Shown here piece after piece: positions 36,266-44,639 of a DNA stretch of 64,000 nucleotides (position 1 is its first letter; each line of letters begins with the position of its first letter). The notes under the pieces are model-generated. The model did no database searches. It saw nothing but the letters and a program-made list of their open reading frames with translations, and was not told the origin of the DNA. This stretch comes from an uncultured Siphonobacter sp. (GTDB lineage: Bacteria; Bacteroidota; Bacteroidia; Cytophagales; Spirosomataceae), in the NCBI GenBank assembly GCA_913775095.1, contig CAJYIW010000017.1, positions 159,006 through 223,005 on the forward strand, written 5' to 3'. The translations under genes and the position numbers were made by a program.

Positions 36266-37438
36266 ATGCCTTCAATCATCACATCCATTCTCGATAATGA
36301 CTTTTATAAGTTCACCATGCAGCAGGGGGTCATCCGGCTTTTTCCGAAAGCTCAGGCCCGTTACGCATTCATTAACCGTGGGAAGCATGCGTTTCCTCCG
36401 GGCTTTGCCGAGGCTTTGCGTAAAGAAGTCGACGCCTTAGCGGAATTAAAACTAACGCGGGCCGAAAAGGAATTTTTCTCGCGAACCTGCCCTTACCTGG
36501 ATCCCGTGTACCTGGATTTTCTGGAAGGATACCGGTATCAGCCGCACGAAGTTCAAATTAAGCAGGAGGGTGAAGAATTAACGGTAACGGTAGAAGGCCT
36601 CTGGTACCGGACCATCCTCTGGGAGGTTCCACTCATGTCCCTCATCTGTGAATTGTATTACAGGCTGAAGGGACTTCAGCGGATCTCTGATGAAGAAGTA
36701 GGGGAGGTTACCCGAAAAAAGATTGAAAACTATCTGGAGCTGGGAGTAACCGTCGCGGAATTTGGCACCCGCCGCCGGCATTCCTATGAGGTGCAGCGGT
36801 TAGTGGTTGAGGCACTAAAAAGCTACGGAGATGGCTCTTTTGTGGGAACCAGCAACGTGCACCTAGCCATGCGGCATCAGACCCGCCCCATTGGTACCCA
36901 TGCTCACGAATGGTTTATGTTTCACGCAGCCCGCTATGGATTCAAGATGGCAAATGCCATGGCTCTGGAACACTGGGTAGAGGTGTACCGCGGGGATCTG
37001 GGCATTGCTTTGTCCGATACCTATACGACTGCCGTATTTCTGGAACAATTCGACAAGATGTTTTCCAAACTCTTCGACGGCGTTCGTCACGATAGTGGAG
37101 GTCCTTTGCTTTTTGCCGATGCCGTTATTGATCATTACCAGCAAATGGGCATTGATCCCCTGAGCAAAACCATTACGTTTTCAGATGGACTCAATTACGA
37201 AAAGGTGGCCCGCATTGCGGCCTACTGCCGGGGGCGAATAGGCATGTCGTTCGGAATCGGAACCAGCCTGACCAACGACGTAGGCCTGCCGCCCATGAAC
37301 ATAGTCCTGAAAATGACCGAAGCCAATCCGGGCAATGGCGAGTGGATAGAAGTAGTAAAGCTTTCGGACGAGAAAAGTAAATACACGGGAACCGACCGGA
37401 TGATTTCTTTAGCAAAAACAATTCTGCATATTGAATAA
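36266..37438 (+). CDS. pncB: Nicotinate phosphoribosyltransferase
   Basis: The 390-residue enzyme joins nicotinate to phosphoribosyl pyrophosphate in NAD salvage. Recognisable motifs are ILDNDFYKFTM (8-18), FGTRRRHS (166-173), GTSNVHLA (194-201), GTHAHEW (210-216) and RHDSGGP (274-280), followed by a GTSLTND phosphate-binding segment. Length and motif order fit the bacterial PncB type. It is a single gene ending 14 bp before a long AT-rich palindrome. Confidence 0.95.
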   Translation: MPSIITSILDNDFYKFTMQQGVIRLFPKAQARYAFINRGKHAFPPGFAEALRKEVDALAELKLTRAEKEFFSRTCPYLDPVYLDFLEGYRYQPHEVQIKQEGEELTVTVEGLWYRTILWEVPLMSLICELYYRLKGLQRISDEEVGEVTRKKIENYLELGVTVAEFGTRRRHSYEVQRLVVEALKSYGDGSFVGTSNVHLAMRHQTRPIGTHAHEWFMFHAARYGFKMANAMALEHWVEVYRGDLGIALSDTYTTAVFLEQFDKMFSKLFDGVRHDSGGPLLFADAVIDHYQQMGIDPLSKTITFSDGLNYEKVARIAAYCRGRIGMSFGIGTSLTNDVGLPPMNIVLKMTEANPGNGEWIEVVKLSDEKSKYTGTDRMISLAKTILHIE

Positions 37439-37452
37439 GGAAGTACACCGCT

Positions 37453-37506
37453 GTTTTTGACTTTTATTTTAGCTTAATTTTTAACGTTAAAATAAAAGTT
37501 AAAAAC
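37453..37506. terminator. AT-rich palindrome after pncB, probable terminator
   Basis: Arms 37453-37471 and 37488-37506 pair at 18 of 19 positions and are very rich in A and T. It lies 14 bp beyond the pncB stop and could also work in reverse. Confidence 0.55.
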
Positions 37507-37801
37507 AACGATGTAGCTCGGGTGTTTCCGAAGGAATCAATCGAACCCCTATCTGCCGAATAAGTAACTCATTTGGGTGAGTGGTTTCTGAAAGATGCAC
37601 CAGCAGTGATGAGAAAAATGATTGCCTGTGTTTAAGATTCCAGATTAATTTCTTCAACAAAATGGTTTAAAAAGTTCAGGAAGGAAGGGAGTAATTATTA
37701 AGGGGAGATTAAAATTTATTCATAACTTACTTATATTCATTAATCAGCGAAAAAGACGCCTCGCCAGGGTAATTTTTTTATAGTTTCCTGAAAGCCAAGG
37801 G

Positions 37802-37809
37802 TACATTTG
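37802..37809 (+). promoter_or_regulatory. -7 promoter element (TACATTTG) of the AraC gene
   Basis: TACATTTG fits TAnnTTTG and lies 94 bp before the ATG at 37904. No TTG was found at the -33 position. Confidence 0.4.
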
Positions 37810-37903
37810 TAGTAGTAATTATCATGAATAACCGGGTAGCTTACGGGCTTAAACGGAAAAACAGGCACCTGCTCTATTCATTACCTGACTGCTTTATACA
37901 GTT

Positions 37904-38812
37904 ATGAAACTTTTCGAGAATCTGGTTGCGTATAATTCTTACATGGGAGGGCCGCCGCCACTCGATAAAGATTTTGATATCAATACGCTCGAAGCTTTTC
38001 AGCGAGAGTGGGAAAACGGATACATGCCGCCCATTCGCCACGAGTTTTATTCCATTCGTTTGGTTGAAGAATTAAACACAGACCTTAATCCGGGTCACCA
38101 CACGTCCCGTCCTGAAGTTCCCTTTTTACTTTTCAAATCTCCTTTTCAGGTGCTGTCCTGGCAAACCAAACCAGGTTTTAAAAAAGGCTGGCACCTGACC
38201 TTCACGGAAAACTTTCTCAGGGATCGACCGCAAATCAGTAGTATCATCCAGAGCTTTCCCTTTCTGCACCTGGAAAAAGTAATTCCATTCGTTATTTCAG
38301 CGTATGATCGGGATGCCTTAATTACCGTTTTTCAGAAGATGCAGCAGGCGGGTCAGTCCGATCATGCCGATCGTTTTTCGATGATTGCTTCCTACCTGCA
38401 CATCATGCTTTTCAGAATCAGGGGATTGTACGGAAAGGCAGAAGCGGCCGATTCCTCGCTCGGGACGATGGTTAAAGAAAGTGATGATGCTTTATACGAT
38501 GAATTTAGACACCTGCTCGATTTACCCCACCCTTACCATTCCCTGAATGAGTTTGCCGAGGAACTGGCGGTAAATCCGGGTTATCTCAATGCCGTTACGC
38601 AACGGGTAACGGGAGAAAATGCCCCTTTTTTCATTCACGAACGCCTTCTGAAGAAAGCCAAGGAGTTATTGAAAACGGAAGAATTGAGCCTGGAGAGTAT
38701 TGCCAGCCGACTGGAGTTTCGTGAGGTGGCGGACTTTCAGTCTTTTTTCAGTCAACATGCCGGGATGAGTCCTGAAGAATACCGACTGGCTTCCAAAGAA
38801 AAACCTGACTAG
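37904..38812 (+). CDS. AraC-family transcriptional regulator
   Basis: The 302-residue protein has an N-terminal sensor-like half and a C-terminal double helix-turn-helix. The first HTH region is near SLNEFAEELAVNPGYLNAVTQRVTG. The second includes SLESIASRLEFREVADFQSFFSQHAGMSPEEYR, matching AraC/XylS. Its stop codon overlaps that of the convergent LtrA-like gene by 4 bp, so convergent transcripts will overlap. The regulated genes are unknown. Confidence 0.9.
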   Translation: MKLFENLVAYNSYMGGPPPLDKDFDINTLEAFQREWENGYMPPIRHEFYSIRLVEELNTDLNPGHHTSRPEVPFLLFKSPFQVLSWQTKPGFKKGWHLTFTENFLRDRPQISSIIQSFPFLHLEKVIPFVISAYDRDALITVFQKMQQAGQSDHADRFSMIASYLHIMLFRIRGLYGKAEAADSSLGTMVKESDDALYDEFRHLLDLPHPYHSLNEFAEELAVNPGYLNAVTQRVTGENAPFFIHERLLKKAKELLKTEELSLESIASRLEFREVADFQSFFSQHAGMSPEEYRLASKEKPD

Positions 38813-39984
38813 GCAATCCGTAAAGGCACCGACCCATCGTCTTCCGGCGTTTCATTTTCCGTGTTCGGGGCTACCCGGGCCCGGCCCTTAATCTGATTTC
38901 GGGCCCAATACAGGTAGATCAGCCAGGTAATTACCAGGAGCAACAGGGCGATGACGATGTCATCCACGACGACAGTAATCAGCCAGCAAACCAGCAACAG
39001 GCCCAGCGTAAGCAGCAGATACCGAAAGCGGTACGGTTGCTTGATCTTCACGCTGGTCATCAGGCATAAGGACCCCGCATAAAGCGACATGCCCAAAGTT
39101 AAAAGCCATCGCTGGGAATTCTCTTCTGCTACGGCACCCGTCACGGCAAGGGCGAGCGTTCCGGTGCCCAGATAGAGCGGCATGTGTCCGTACGAGAAAC
39201 GTAAGCCGTCGTTTTGAATGCGGGCCAGGATGAATTCTTCCTGATGGAAAAAGTACCACCACCAGATGCTCACCACCAGCACCAGACCGCAGAAAGCCGC
39301 CAGAAGCATGGATTCGTCCCAGAGCCGTTCGGTGAGGCTATCGGAAAGGTTCATGACATTCTGCTCAACGACAATCAGCGTGAAAATGCCCAGTCGTTGC
39401 GGAAAATGCTCCTTGGTCGGAGCTACCTTCCTGAGTTCATCGCGGGCCAGCCAGGGCGTGAGGAAATCTACGAGTAAGCCCGCCATTTTGAAATACAGGC
39501 CATAATCGGTCCAGAACGCCCCAATCAGCCAGAGTGAAATTCCGGTACTGAAGCCCGTTAACAACATCCGGGCGGGCTTTCGTACCCCGGCATCATGCGT
39601 GATTGTGTAAACGTATAACAGCAAGAGTAAAGAGCGGGCGGCGATGTAACTCCAGGTATATCCGGCAATTTTATCATCAAAAGTTTGCGGAGCCGTAACG
39701 GATAATAGAATAATGGGAATCAGACTAACCAGCAGAATCGACTGCTGGAAAACAGAATTGCGGTCAAATCGGTCGAAGTACAGAGAGTAGCCCGTCCACA
39801 GCCACCACGCCGGCAGGAAAAGCCAGCAATATTGCAGGTAATCCTCCCTCGTGACCGGACTATCTACCAGAGTGGATAACTGCCCGATAACCGTACCGAT
39901 GACCAGATCATAAAAGGGCTCAATCCAGCGGTCTGCCCGGGTTTGACCACGTTTGTCGTTGGTATTCGTGGAAGAATGGCTCAA
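38809..39984 (-). CDS. Low-temperature-requirement A (LtrA)-like membrane protein
   Basis: The 391-residue protein begins with RADRWIEPFYDLV near residue 16, the family signature (ELFFDLVFV-type), followed by about ten membrane helices. A FTLIVVEQNVMNLSD stretch fits the central LtrA motif. The only plausible start is TTG at 39984, since no in-frame ATG precedes the signature. LtrA-like proteins are of unclear function. The N-terminal half is convincing; the C-terminal tail is charged and cytoplasmic. The stop overlaps that of the AraC gene by 4 bp. Confidence 0.78.
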   Translation of the reverse strand: MSHSSTNTNDKRGQTRADRWIEPFYDLVIGTVIGQLSTLVDSPVTREDYLQYCWLFLPAWWLWTGYSLYFDRFDRNSVFQQSILLVSLIPIILLSVTAPQTFDDKIAGYTWSYIAARSLLLLLYVYTITHDAGVRKPARMLLTGFSTGISLWLIGAFWTDYGLYFKMAGLLVDFLTPWLARDELRKVAPTKEHFPQRLGIFTLIVVEQNVMNLSDSLTERLWDESMLLAAFCGLVLVVSIWWWYFFHQEEFILARIQNDGLRFSYGHMPLYLGTGTLALAVTGAVAEENSQRWLLTLGMSLYAGSLCLMTSVKIKQPYRFRYLLLTLGLLLVCWLITVVVDDIVIALLLLVITWLIYLYWARNQIKGRARVAPNTENETPEDDGSVPLRIA

Positions 39985-40166
39985 AAGTTGGCGTTTGCGG
40001 ATGATGGAAAAGGAATGCTTGGTACTTTTCTGTAACCTCAGAAGGTCTGTTTGTTAAAAACGGGTGCCAGTGGGCCGAGTAGCAGACTCCTCCCGGGGAA
40101 AGATTAACTTTTCCGGGTCTTTCGGGTTATTCCTACACCATATCGCTTTAACCGCGTCTAATCTGT

Positions 40167-41255
40167 ATGCAAGCTCTTCAAAAACCCGCCCGCTTTCTCT
40201 GGTTCTGTTTTCTTTTGTTCAGCGGTTTATATTTCTCGAAAACCATCCTCGTACCCCTAACCATTGCCGGTTTACTGGCCATGCTGATTTTGCCCCTGTC
40301 CATTCGGCTTGAAAAGCGGGGCGTGAAGCGGGGGCTGGCCGCCGTCCTGTGTATTGCCTTGATGCTGATGGGTATTGCCGGATTAGTGTTTCTGCTGCAA
40401 TGGCAGTTTTCAGGCTTGATAGAAGACCTGACGGGTATCGAACAGCGGATCACGCAGCTGGTTAGTGAGCTGAAGCAGTGGATCAGCAGCAACCTGGGGG
40501 TAAGCCCTAAAAAACAGACGGAACTCATCCAGCAACAGCAGGAATCCTCTTCGGGCCAGCTTTCTTCCGTAGTGACTACGGTGATGAATTCATTGATGGC
40601 CGTAGCCGTAGATCTGATTCTGGTGCTGGTGTATATCTTCCTGCTGCTGTATTTCCGCAGCCATCTGAAAACTTTCGTCCTTAAACTAACGCCCGCCGAA
40701 GACCACCTGAAAGCCCGCCAGGTCATGAATCAGAGCAGTGAAGTCGCTCAGAGTTACCTCGGCGGTCTGGGAGGCATGATCGTTACCCTCTGGGTGCTGT
40801 ACGGTCTGGGATTTAGTATCGTTGGCGTAGAACACGCCATTTTTCTGGGCATCGTCTGTGGATTGTTTGAAATTATTCCTTTCATCGGCAACCTGACCGG
40901 AACGGGCCTAACCGTGCTCATTACCATTGCTCAGGGGGGAGACAGTAAAATGATCATTGGCATCCTGGTGGTCTATGGCCTCGTCCAGTTTGTGCAGACC
41001 TACCTGCTCGAACCCTTGATTGTCGGCTCGGGCGTAAACATCAATCCCCTTTTTACCATTCTGGGCATTGTAATTGGCGAAACCGTCTGGGGAATTGCCG
41101 GGATGATACTGGCTTTGCCCGTCATTGGCATCATCAAAATCATCTGCGATCACGTGGAACCCCTGCAACCTTACGGTTTTCTGATCGGGGAAAACAAAAA
41201 GAAAGACGATAAAAATATACTGGATAAACTGAAAGGGATGTTCAGCAAATCCTGA
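40167..41255 (+). CDS. AI-2E family (PerM/YdiK-like) membrane transporter
   Basis: The 362-residue protein has two N-terminal helices, a central amphipathic region rich in Gln (about residues 85-130), then five to six more helices. The family signatures YLGGLGGMIVTLWVLYGLG and GLFEIIPFIGNLTGTGL are present, as is a conserved EPLIVGSGVNINPLFTILGI segment. Members are predicted membrane permeases, often called AI-2E, and some act as Na+/H+ or autoinducer exporters. The substrate here is unknown. It is a single gene with a terminator. Confidence 0.88.
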   Translation: MQALQKPARFLWFCFLLFSGLYFSKTILVPLTIAGLLAMLILPLSIRLEKRGVKRGLAAVLCIALMLMGIAGLVFLLQWQFSGLIEDLTGIEQRITQLVSELKQWISSNLGVSPKKQTELIQQQQESSSGQLSSVVTTVMNSLMAVAVDLILVLVYIFLLLYFRSHLKTFVLKLTPAEDHLKARQVMNQSSEVAQSYLGGLGGMIVTLWVLYGLGFSIVGVEHAIFLGIVCGLFEIIPFIGNLTGTGLTVLITIAQGGDSKMIIGILVVYGLVQFVQTYLLEPLIVGSGVNINPLFTILGIVIGETVWGIAGMILALPVIGIIKIICDHVEPLQPYGFLIGENKKKDDKNILDKLKGMFSKS

Positions 41256-41273
41256 GCTACCGAACGGATGAAC

Positions 41274-41310
41274 GAAGGGCTGGGTTTTATTATCCAGCCC
41301 TTCTGTTTTT
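41274..41310 (+). terminator. Terminator after the AI-2E transporter gene
   Basis: Arms GAAGGGCTGG/CCAGCCCTTC (41274-41283 with 41294-41303) are perfect and followed by TGTTTTT, 19 bp after the stop. Confidence 0.88.
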
Positions 41311-41382
41311 CTGACTTGAGGTGAGAAAGGCGGTTTTGGTCGTTTTTAATCCTTTTTTCAGTGAATCCTCTGGTTTAGGAAG

Positions 41383-41390
41383 TATCTTTG
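41383..41390 (+). promoter_or_regulatory. -7 promoter element (TATCTTTG) of the siderophore receptor operon
   Basis: TATCTTTG is a strong fit to TAnnTTTG and lies 60 bp before the receptor ATG at 41450, in a region with T-rich sequence upstream. I saw no clear Fur-like operator. Confidence 0.55.
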
Positions 41391-41449
41391 CCTCCTGATT
41401 TCCACATGATCTTATTGATTTATCCGAATTAGTCTCGATTCTGTCATTA

Positions 41450-43819
41450 ATGACTTTACGAATTACGGGAGTACTGCTCCTATGCTTCATCACGTTATCC
41501 ATACAGGCACAACACTTCATCAGGGGCCGAATCAGGGAAACTCAGAACGCCCAAAGGCCGATTCCCGGGGCCAGTATCCAGCTGACCGGAACGACTCTGG
41601 GAACATTATCCGACGACGAAGGTTACTTTGAAATTCAGTCATCTGCTCAAGCCTCATTTATTACCGTAAGTCACGTAGGGTATCAGACGCAACGGATTTC
41701 ACTGGCTGGCAAAAGCGATCCCCTTGATATTCATCTGGTTCCGGCTACTGAGCAGGAATTAAAAGAACTAAGGGTTACTTCCAGGTATTACAAACCTTAT
41801 CATCTCAGTACGGTTTCCAGTGCTCTTCGATTACAAACGCCCCTGATCAAGCTTTCCCAGAATATTCAGGAAATCAGTTCGGAAATAATTTACGATCAGG
41901 GAAGTTTTAACATGACCGAGAGCGTCACCCGCAACGTAAGCGGGGTCATCCGGCAGGAGGTTTCCAATAACCTGGGTCCCTACATGTTCATGCGGGGCGG
42001 ACAGATTTCCACGCTGCGGAATGGCATCGACCTGACACCCATCTACCGCGGCCCTGTTCCTGAAGATGCCGCCATTATTGATCGGGTGGAGTTTATGAAA
42101 GGGCCCTCTCTGTTCATGAACAACCTGGGCGATCCGGCCGGAACGTTTAATGTGGTTACCAAACAGCCCACTGGAACGCCGCATTACTCCGCCTCAGCCA
42201 TGCTGGGAAGCTGGAATCTGTACCGGCTGGCGGCTGATCTGGATGGGACGCTGGATTCAAAAAAGAAGCTTCAGTACCGACTGAATGTCATGGGAATGAC
42301 GACTCAGTCTTTTGTGAAGTATGATTTCAATCGGCGTCTGCTGGTGGCTCCCGTGCTGAAGTATCAGATCAATGACCGGACCTCTCTGACCGCCGAGTAC
42401 ACCTATCAGCAGTTCGGATACGCCCTGATGAGCCCCATCGTGATGACACCGAAGGGCTACGCCACCCTGCCTGGGGATTTCACCATCCACGAACCCACGC
42501 TTCAGCCGTATCAGGTGCGGGACCACACCGCCTTTCTGACTTTTACGCACGCCTTTGGCAAAAACTGGTCCGTAACGGCTCGCGGAGCTTTGATGCAGAA
42601 TGATTACGAAGGCATTTATATGTGGGTAACGGGGGTTAACTCCTCTGATCCTGAGGTATTGTTGCGAAATCCCAAGTATGATCTGGCCCGTACGCAGGTG
42701 TACTCTCAGCAGGCCTTTGTGAACGGAGCCATTAAAACGACAGGGCTAACCCAGCAGATTCTGGCTGGAATTGATGTCAACCAGAAAAAATACAGAGCGG
42801 ATAGTTACGTAACGTATGACACCTACACGGATGCCAGCGGAAAGATTCAGCCCAGGTATTACCCCCTGAATATCGAGTCACCCGTCTACGGAATGGAAGT
42901 TCCGGCTTATGAAACACCCGGCGGATTTTCAAAGGGGAATACCAGTCAGTCCATTCGGTATTACTCGGTTTACGCCCTGGATGAGCTGGCTTTTCTGAAC
43001 GATAAACTAAGACTGACCCTGGGAGGTCGGTTTACTGCGGTGGAAACCCGAAACACGGTTTCTGCCGTCTTCACATCTTCGAAAGATCAGGTGTTTACGC
43101 CACGCGTAGGGCTCAGTTACAGCCTTCAGCCCAGCTGGACCGTTTATGCCTTGTACGATCAGACCCTCATTCCGCAGGCCGGAATCATGAGTAATGGCGA
43201 GGCAATTCGCCCCCTGCAGGGTGTAAACCGGGAATTGGGTATGAAGAAGGACTGGCTGGACGGACGCTGGAATACTACGCTTTCGTTCTACCACATCCGA
43301 CGCAATAACATCGTTGCTACCGATCCTGCGAATGCCCTGTATCGATTGCAGGTCGGTGAAACGCATGCCAAAGGAGTGGAACTGGATGTCGTAGGAGAGC
43401 TCATACCGGGCTTAAACGCAACCCTTAACTACGCTTACAATGACTCCCGAATTGATGCGGACGTCAACCCTCTGCTCGTGGGAGCTCGTACGCCCATGTA
43501 CGTCAGGCACGTGCAAAACACCTGGCTGCATTATCAATTGCCCGGCCGTAGGCTTTCCGATTTTTCGGTGTCTGCCGGCTATCAGTATCAGGGCGGAAGG
43601 GGCGAACGCTATGCCACGGCTACTCCGCATCCCACGCCCGATTTCTTTCGGCTGGACGGGGGTGTAGGCTGGCACAGAAAAGCACTGAAGGTGAATCTGT
43701 TAGTTAATAATATACTCAATAAGAACCTGATTGCGACCCCCTGGTTTCGCAATGGGTTGTACTACTGGGTTCCGCTGGCTCCCATCAATGCCCGGCTCAG
43801 TGTTCACTACGTATTTTAG
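41450..43819 (+). CDS. TonB-dependent siderophore-type outer-membrane receptor
   Basis: The 789-residue protein has a signal peptide to about residue 22, an N-terminal CarboxypepD_reg-like domain (24-105) and then the plug. Plug motifs include SEIIYDQGSFNMTESVTRN-like sequence, YMFMRGGQ and DRVEFMKGPSLF, and the barrel ends in a typical aromatic strand (LSVHYVF). These match FecA/FhuA-type receptors. The operon continues with an ABC ATPase 10 bp later. Siderophore import normally uses FecCD-type permeases, but here the permeases are of the ABC-2 exporter type. The cargo is therefore uncertain and could be another chelate or peptide. Confidence 0.9.
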   Translation: MTLRITGVLLLCFITLSIQAQHFIRGRIRETQNAQRPIPGASIQLTGTTLGTLSDDEGYFEIQSSAQASFITVSHVGYQTQRISLAGKSDPLDIHLVPATEQELKELRVTSRYYKPYHLSTVSSALRLQTPLIKLSQNIQEISSEIIYDQGSFNMTESVTRNVSGVIRQEVSNNLGPYMFMRGGQISTLRNGIDLTPIYRGPVPEDAAIIDRVEFMKGPSLFMNNLGDPAGTFNVVTKQPTGTPHYSASAMLGSWNLYRLAADLDGTLDSKKKLQYRLNVMGMTTQSFVKYDFNRRLLVAPVLKYQINDRTSLTAEYTYQQFGYALMSPIVMTPKGYATLPGDFTIHEPTLQPYQVRDHTAFLTFTHAFGKNWSVTARGALMQNDYEGIYMWVTGVNSSDPEVLLRNPKYDLARTQVYSQQAFVNGAIKTTGLTQQILAGIDVNQKKYRADSYVTYDTYTDASGKIQPRYYPLNIESPVYGMEVPAYETPGGFSKGNTSQSIRYYSVYALDELAFLNDKLRLTLGGRFTAVETRNTVSAVFTSSKDQVFTPRVGLSYSLQPSWTVYALYDQTLIPQAGIMSNGEAIRPLQGVNRELGMKKDWLDGRWNTTLSFYHIRRNNIVATDPANALYRLQVGETHAKGVELDVVGELIPGLNATLNYAYNDSRIDADVNPLLVGARTPMYVRHVQNTWLHYQLPGRRLSDFSVSAGYQYQGGRGERYATATPHPTPDFFRLDGGVGWHRKALKVNLLVNNILNKNLIATPWFRNGLYYWVPLAPINARLSVHYVF

Positions 43820-43828
43820 TTTCTTCCC

Positions 43829-44533
43829 ATGTTAAAGGCAGCTAACCTAACCAAAACCTATGAATCTCACACGGCTCTGGATCATCTGAATCTGGACATT
43901 CAGGCTGGCGAGATTTATTGCCTGCTTGGCTCCAACGGGGCGGGTAAGTCAACCACGATTAATCTTTTTCTGGGATTTATTCCGGCTACCAGCGGTCAGG
44001 CTTTCATTGATGGCGTGGAAGTATCGGTGAATAATCAGGCTACGCGTGATCTGGTGGCCTACATTCCCGAAATCGTTAACCTCTATCCCACGCTTTCGGG
44101 CATGGAGAATCTCGAATTCTTCAGTGGACTGTCCGGTTTCCGGTACACCCGCGACGAATTGGCCGGATTTATGCAGGTAGCGGGTTTACAGACCTCGGCG
44201 TTCCACAAACGGGTGTCTTCCTACTCCAAAGGCATGCGGCAGAAAGTAGGGATTGCGATTGCTCTGGTCAAGAAAGCCAAAGTTCTGTTTCTGGACGAAC
44301 CCACGTCCGGTCTTGACCCGCACGCCAGCAATGAGTTTTCCGAAATTATTACCCAGTTGAGCGAGCAGGGCGTCAGTACCCTCATGGCGACGCACGATTT
44401 GCTGATGGCCAAAAACCTCGGTCACCGCATCGGCATCATGCACCAGGGAAAACTCCGGCAGGAGTTACTCTCCAGCGAAGTCTCCCACGCCGACCTGACG
44501 CGGATTTACATTGATCTGGTGAAGGAAAGCTAG
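43829..44533 (+). CDS. ABC transporter ATP-binding protein (ABC-2 type)
   Basis: The 234-residue ATPase has Walker A GSNGAGKST (34-42), signature SYSKGMRQK (131-139), Walker B VLFLDE (152-157) and an H-loop His189 in ATHD. It powers the two permeases encoded downstream. The start is 10 bp after the receptor stop, so it belongs to that operon. The sequence resembles ATPases of ABC-2-type transporters, which usually export, rather than siderophore importers. Confidence 0.92.
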   Translation: MLKAANLTKTYESHTALDHLNLDIQAGEIYCLLGSNGAGKSTTINLFLGFIPATSGQAFIDGVEVSVNNQATRDLVAYIPEIVNLYPTLSGMENLEFFSGLSGFRYTRDELAGFMQVAGLQTSAFHKRVSSYSKGMRQKVGIAIALVKKAKVLFLDEPTSGLDPHASNEFSEIITQLSEQGVSTLMATHDLLMAKNLGHRIGIMHQGKLRQELLSSEVSHADLTRIYIDLVKES

Positions 44534-44539
44534 TCTGGT

Positions 44540-44632
44540 GTTTAGCGTTTTGGGTTTGGAGTTAAAAAAAATCAAGAGTTAAACTCACGCTTCTACTGCA
44601 CAACCCAAAACACTAAACGCACAACCCTAAAC
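44540..44632 (+). repeat. Imperfect stem-loop in operon spacer, copy 2
   Basis: Left arm 44540-44556 pairs with 44602-44618 at 16 of 17 positions across a 45-nt loop. The 20-mer at 44613-44632 matches 1612-1631 at 19 of 20. The whole spacer (106 bp) between the ATPase and first permease is covered by it. Confidence 0.5.
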
Positions 44633-44639
44633 AAAATCC

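Larger units (their letters stand above)
37439..37903 (+). other. Intergenic region between pncB and the AraC regulator
   Basis: The 465-bp spacer contains the AT-rich palindrome at 37453-37506 and a promoter-like TACATTTG at 37802-37809. No supported gene or structured RNA was recognised in the remaining AT-rich part. Confidence 0.5.
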
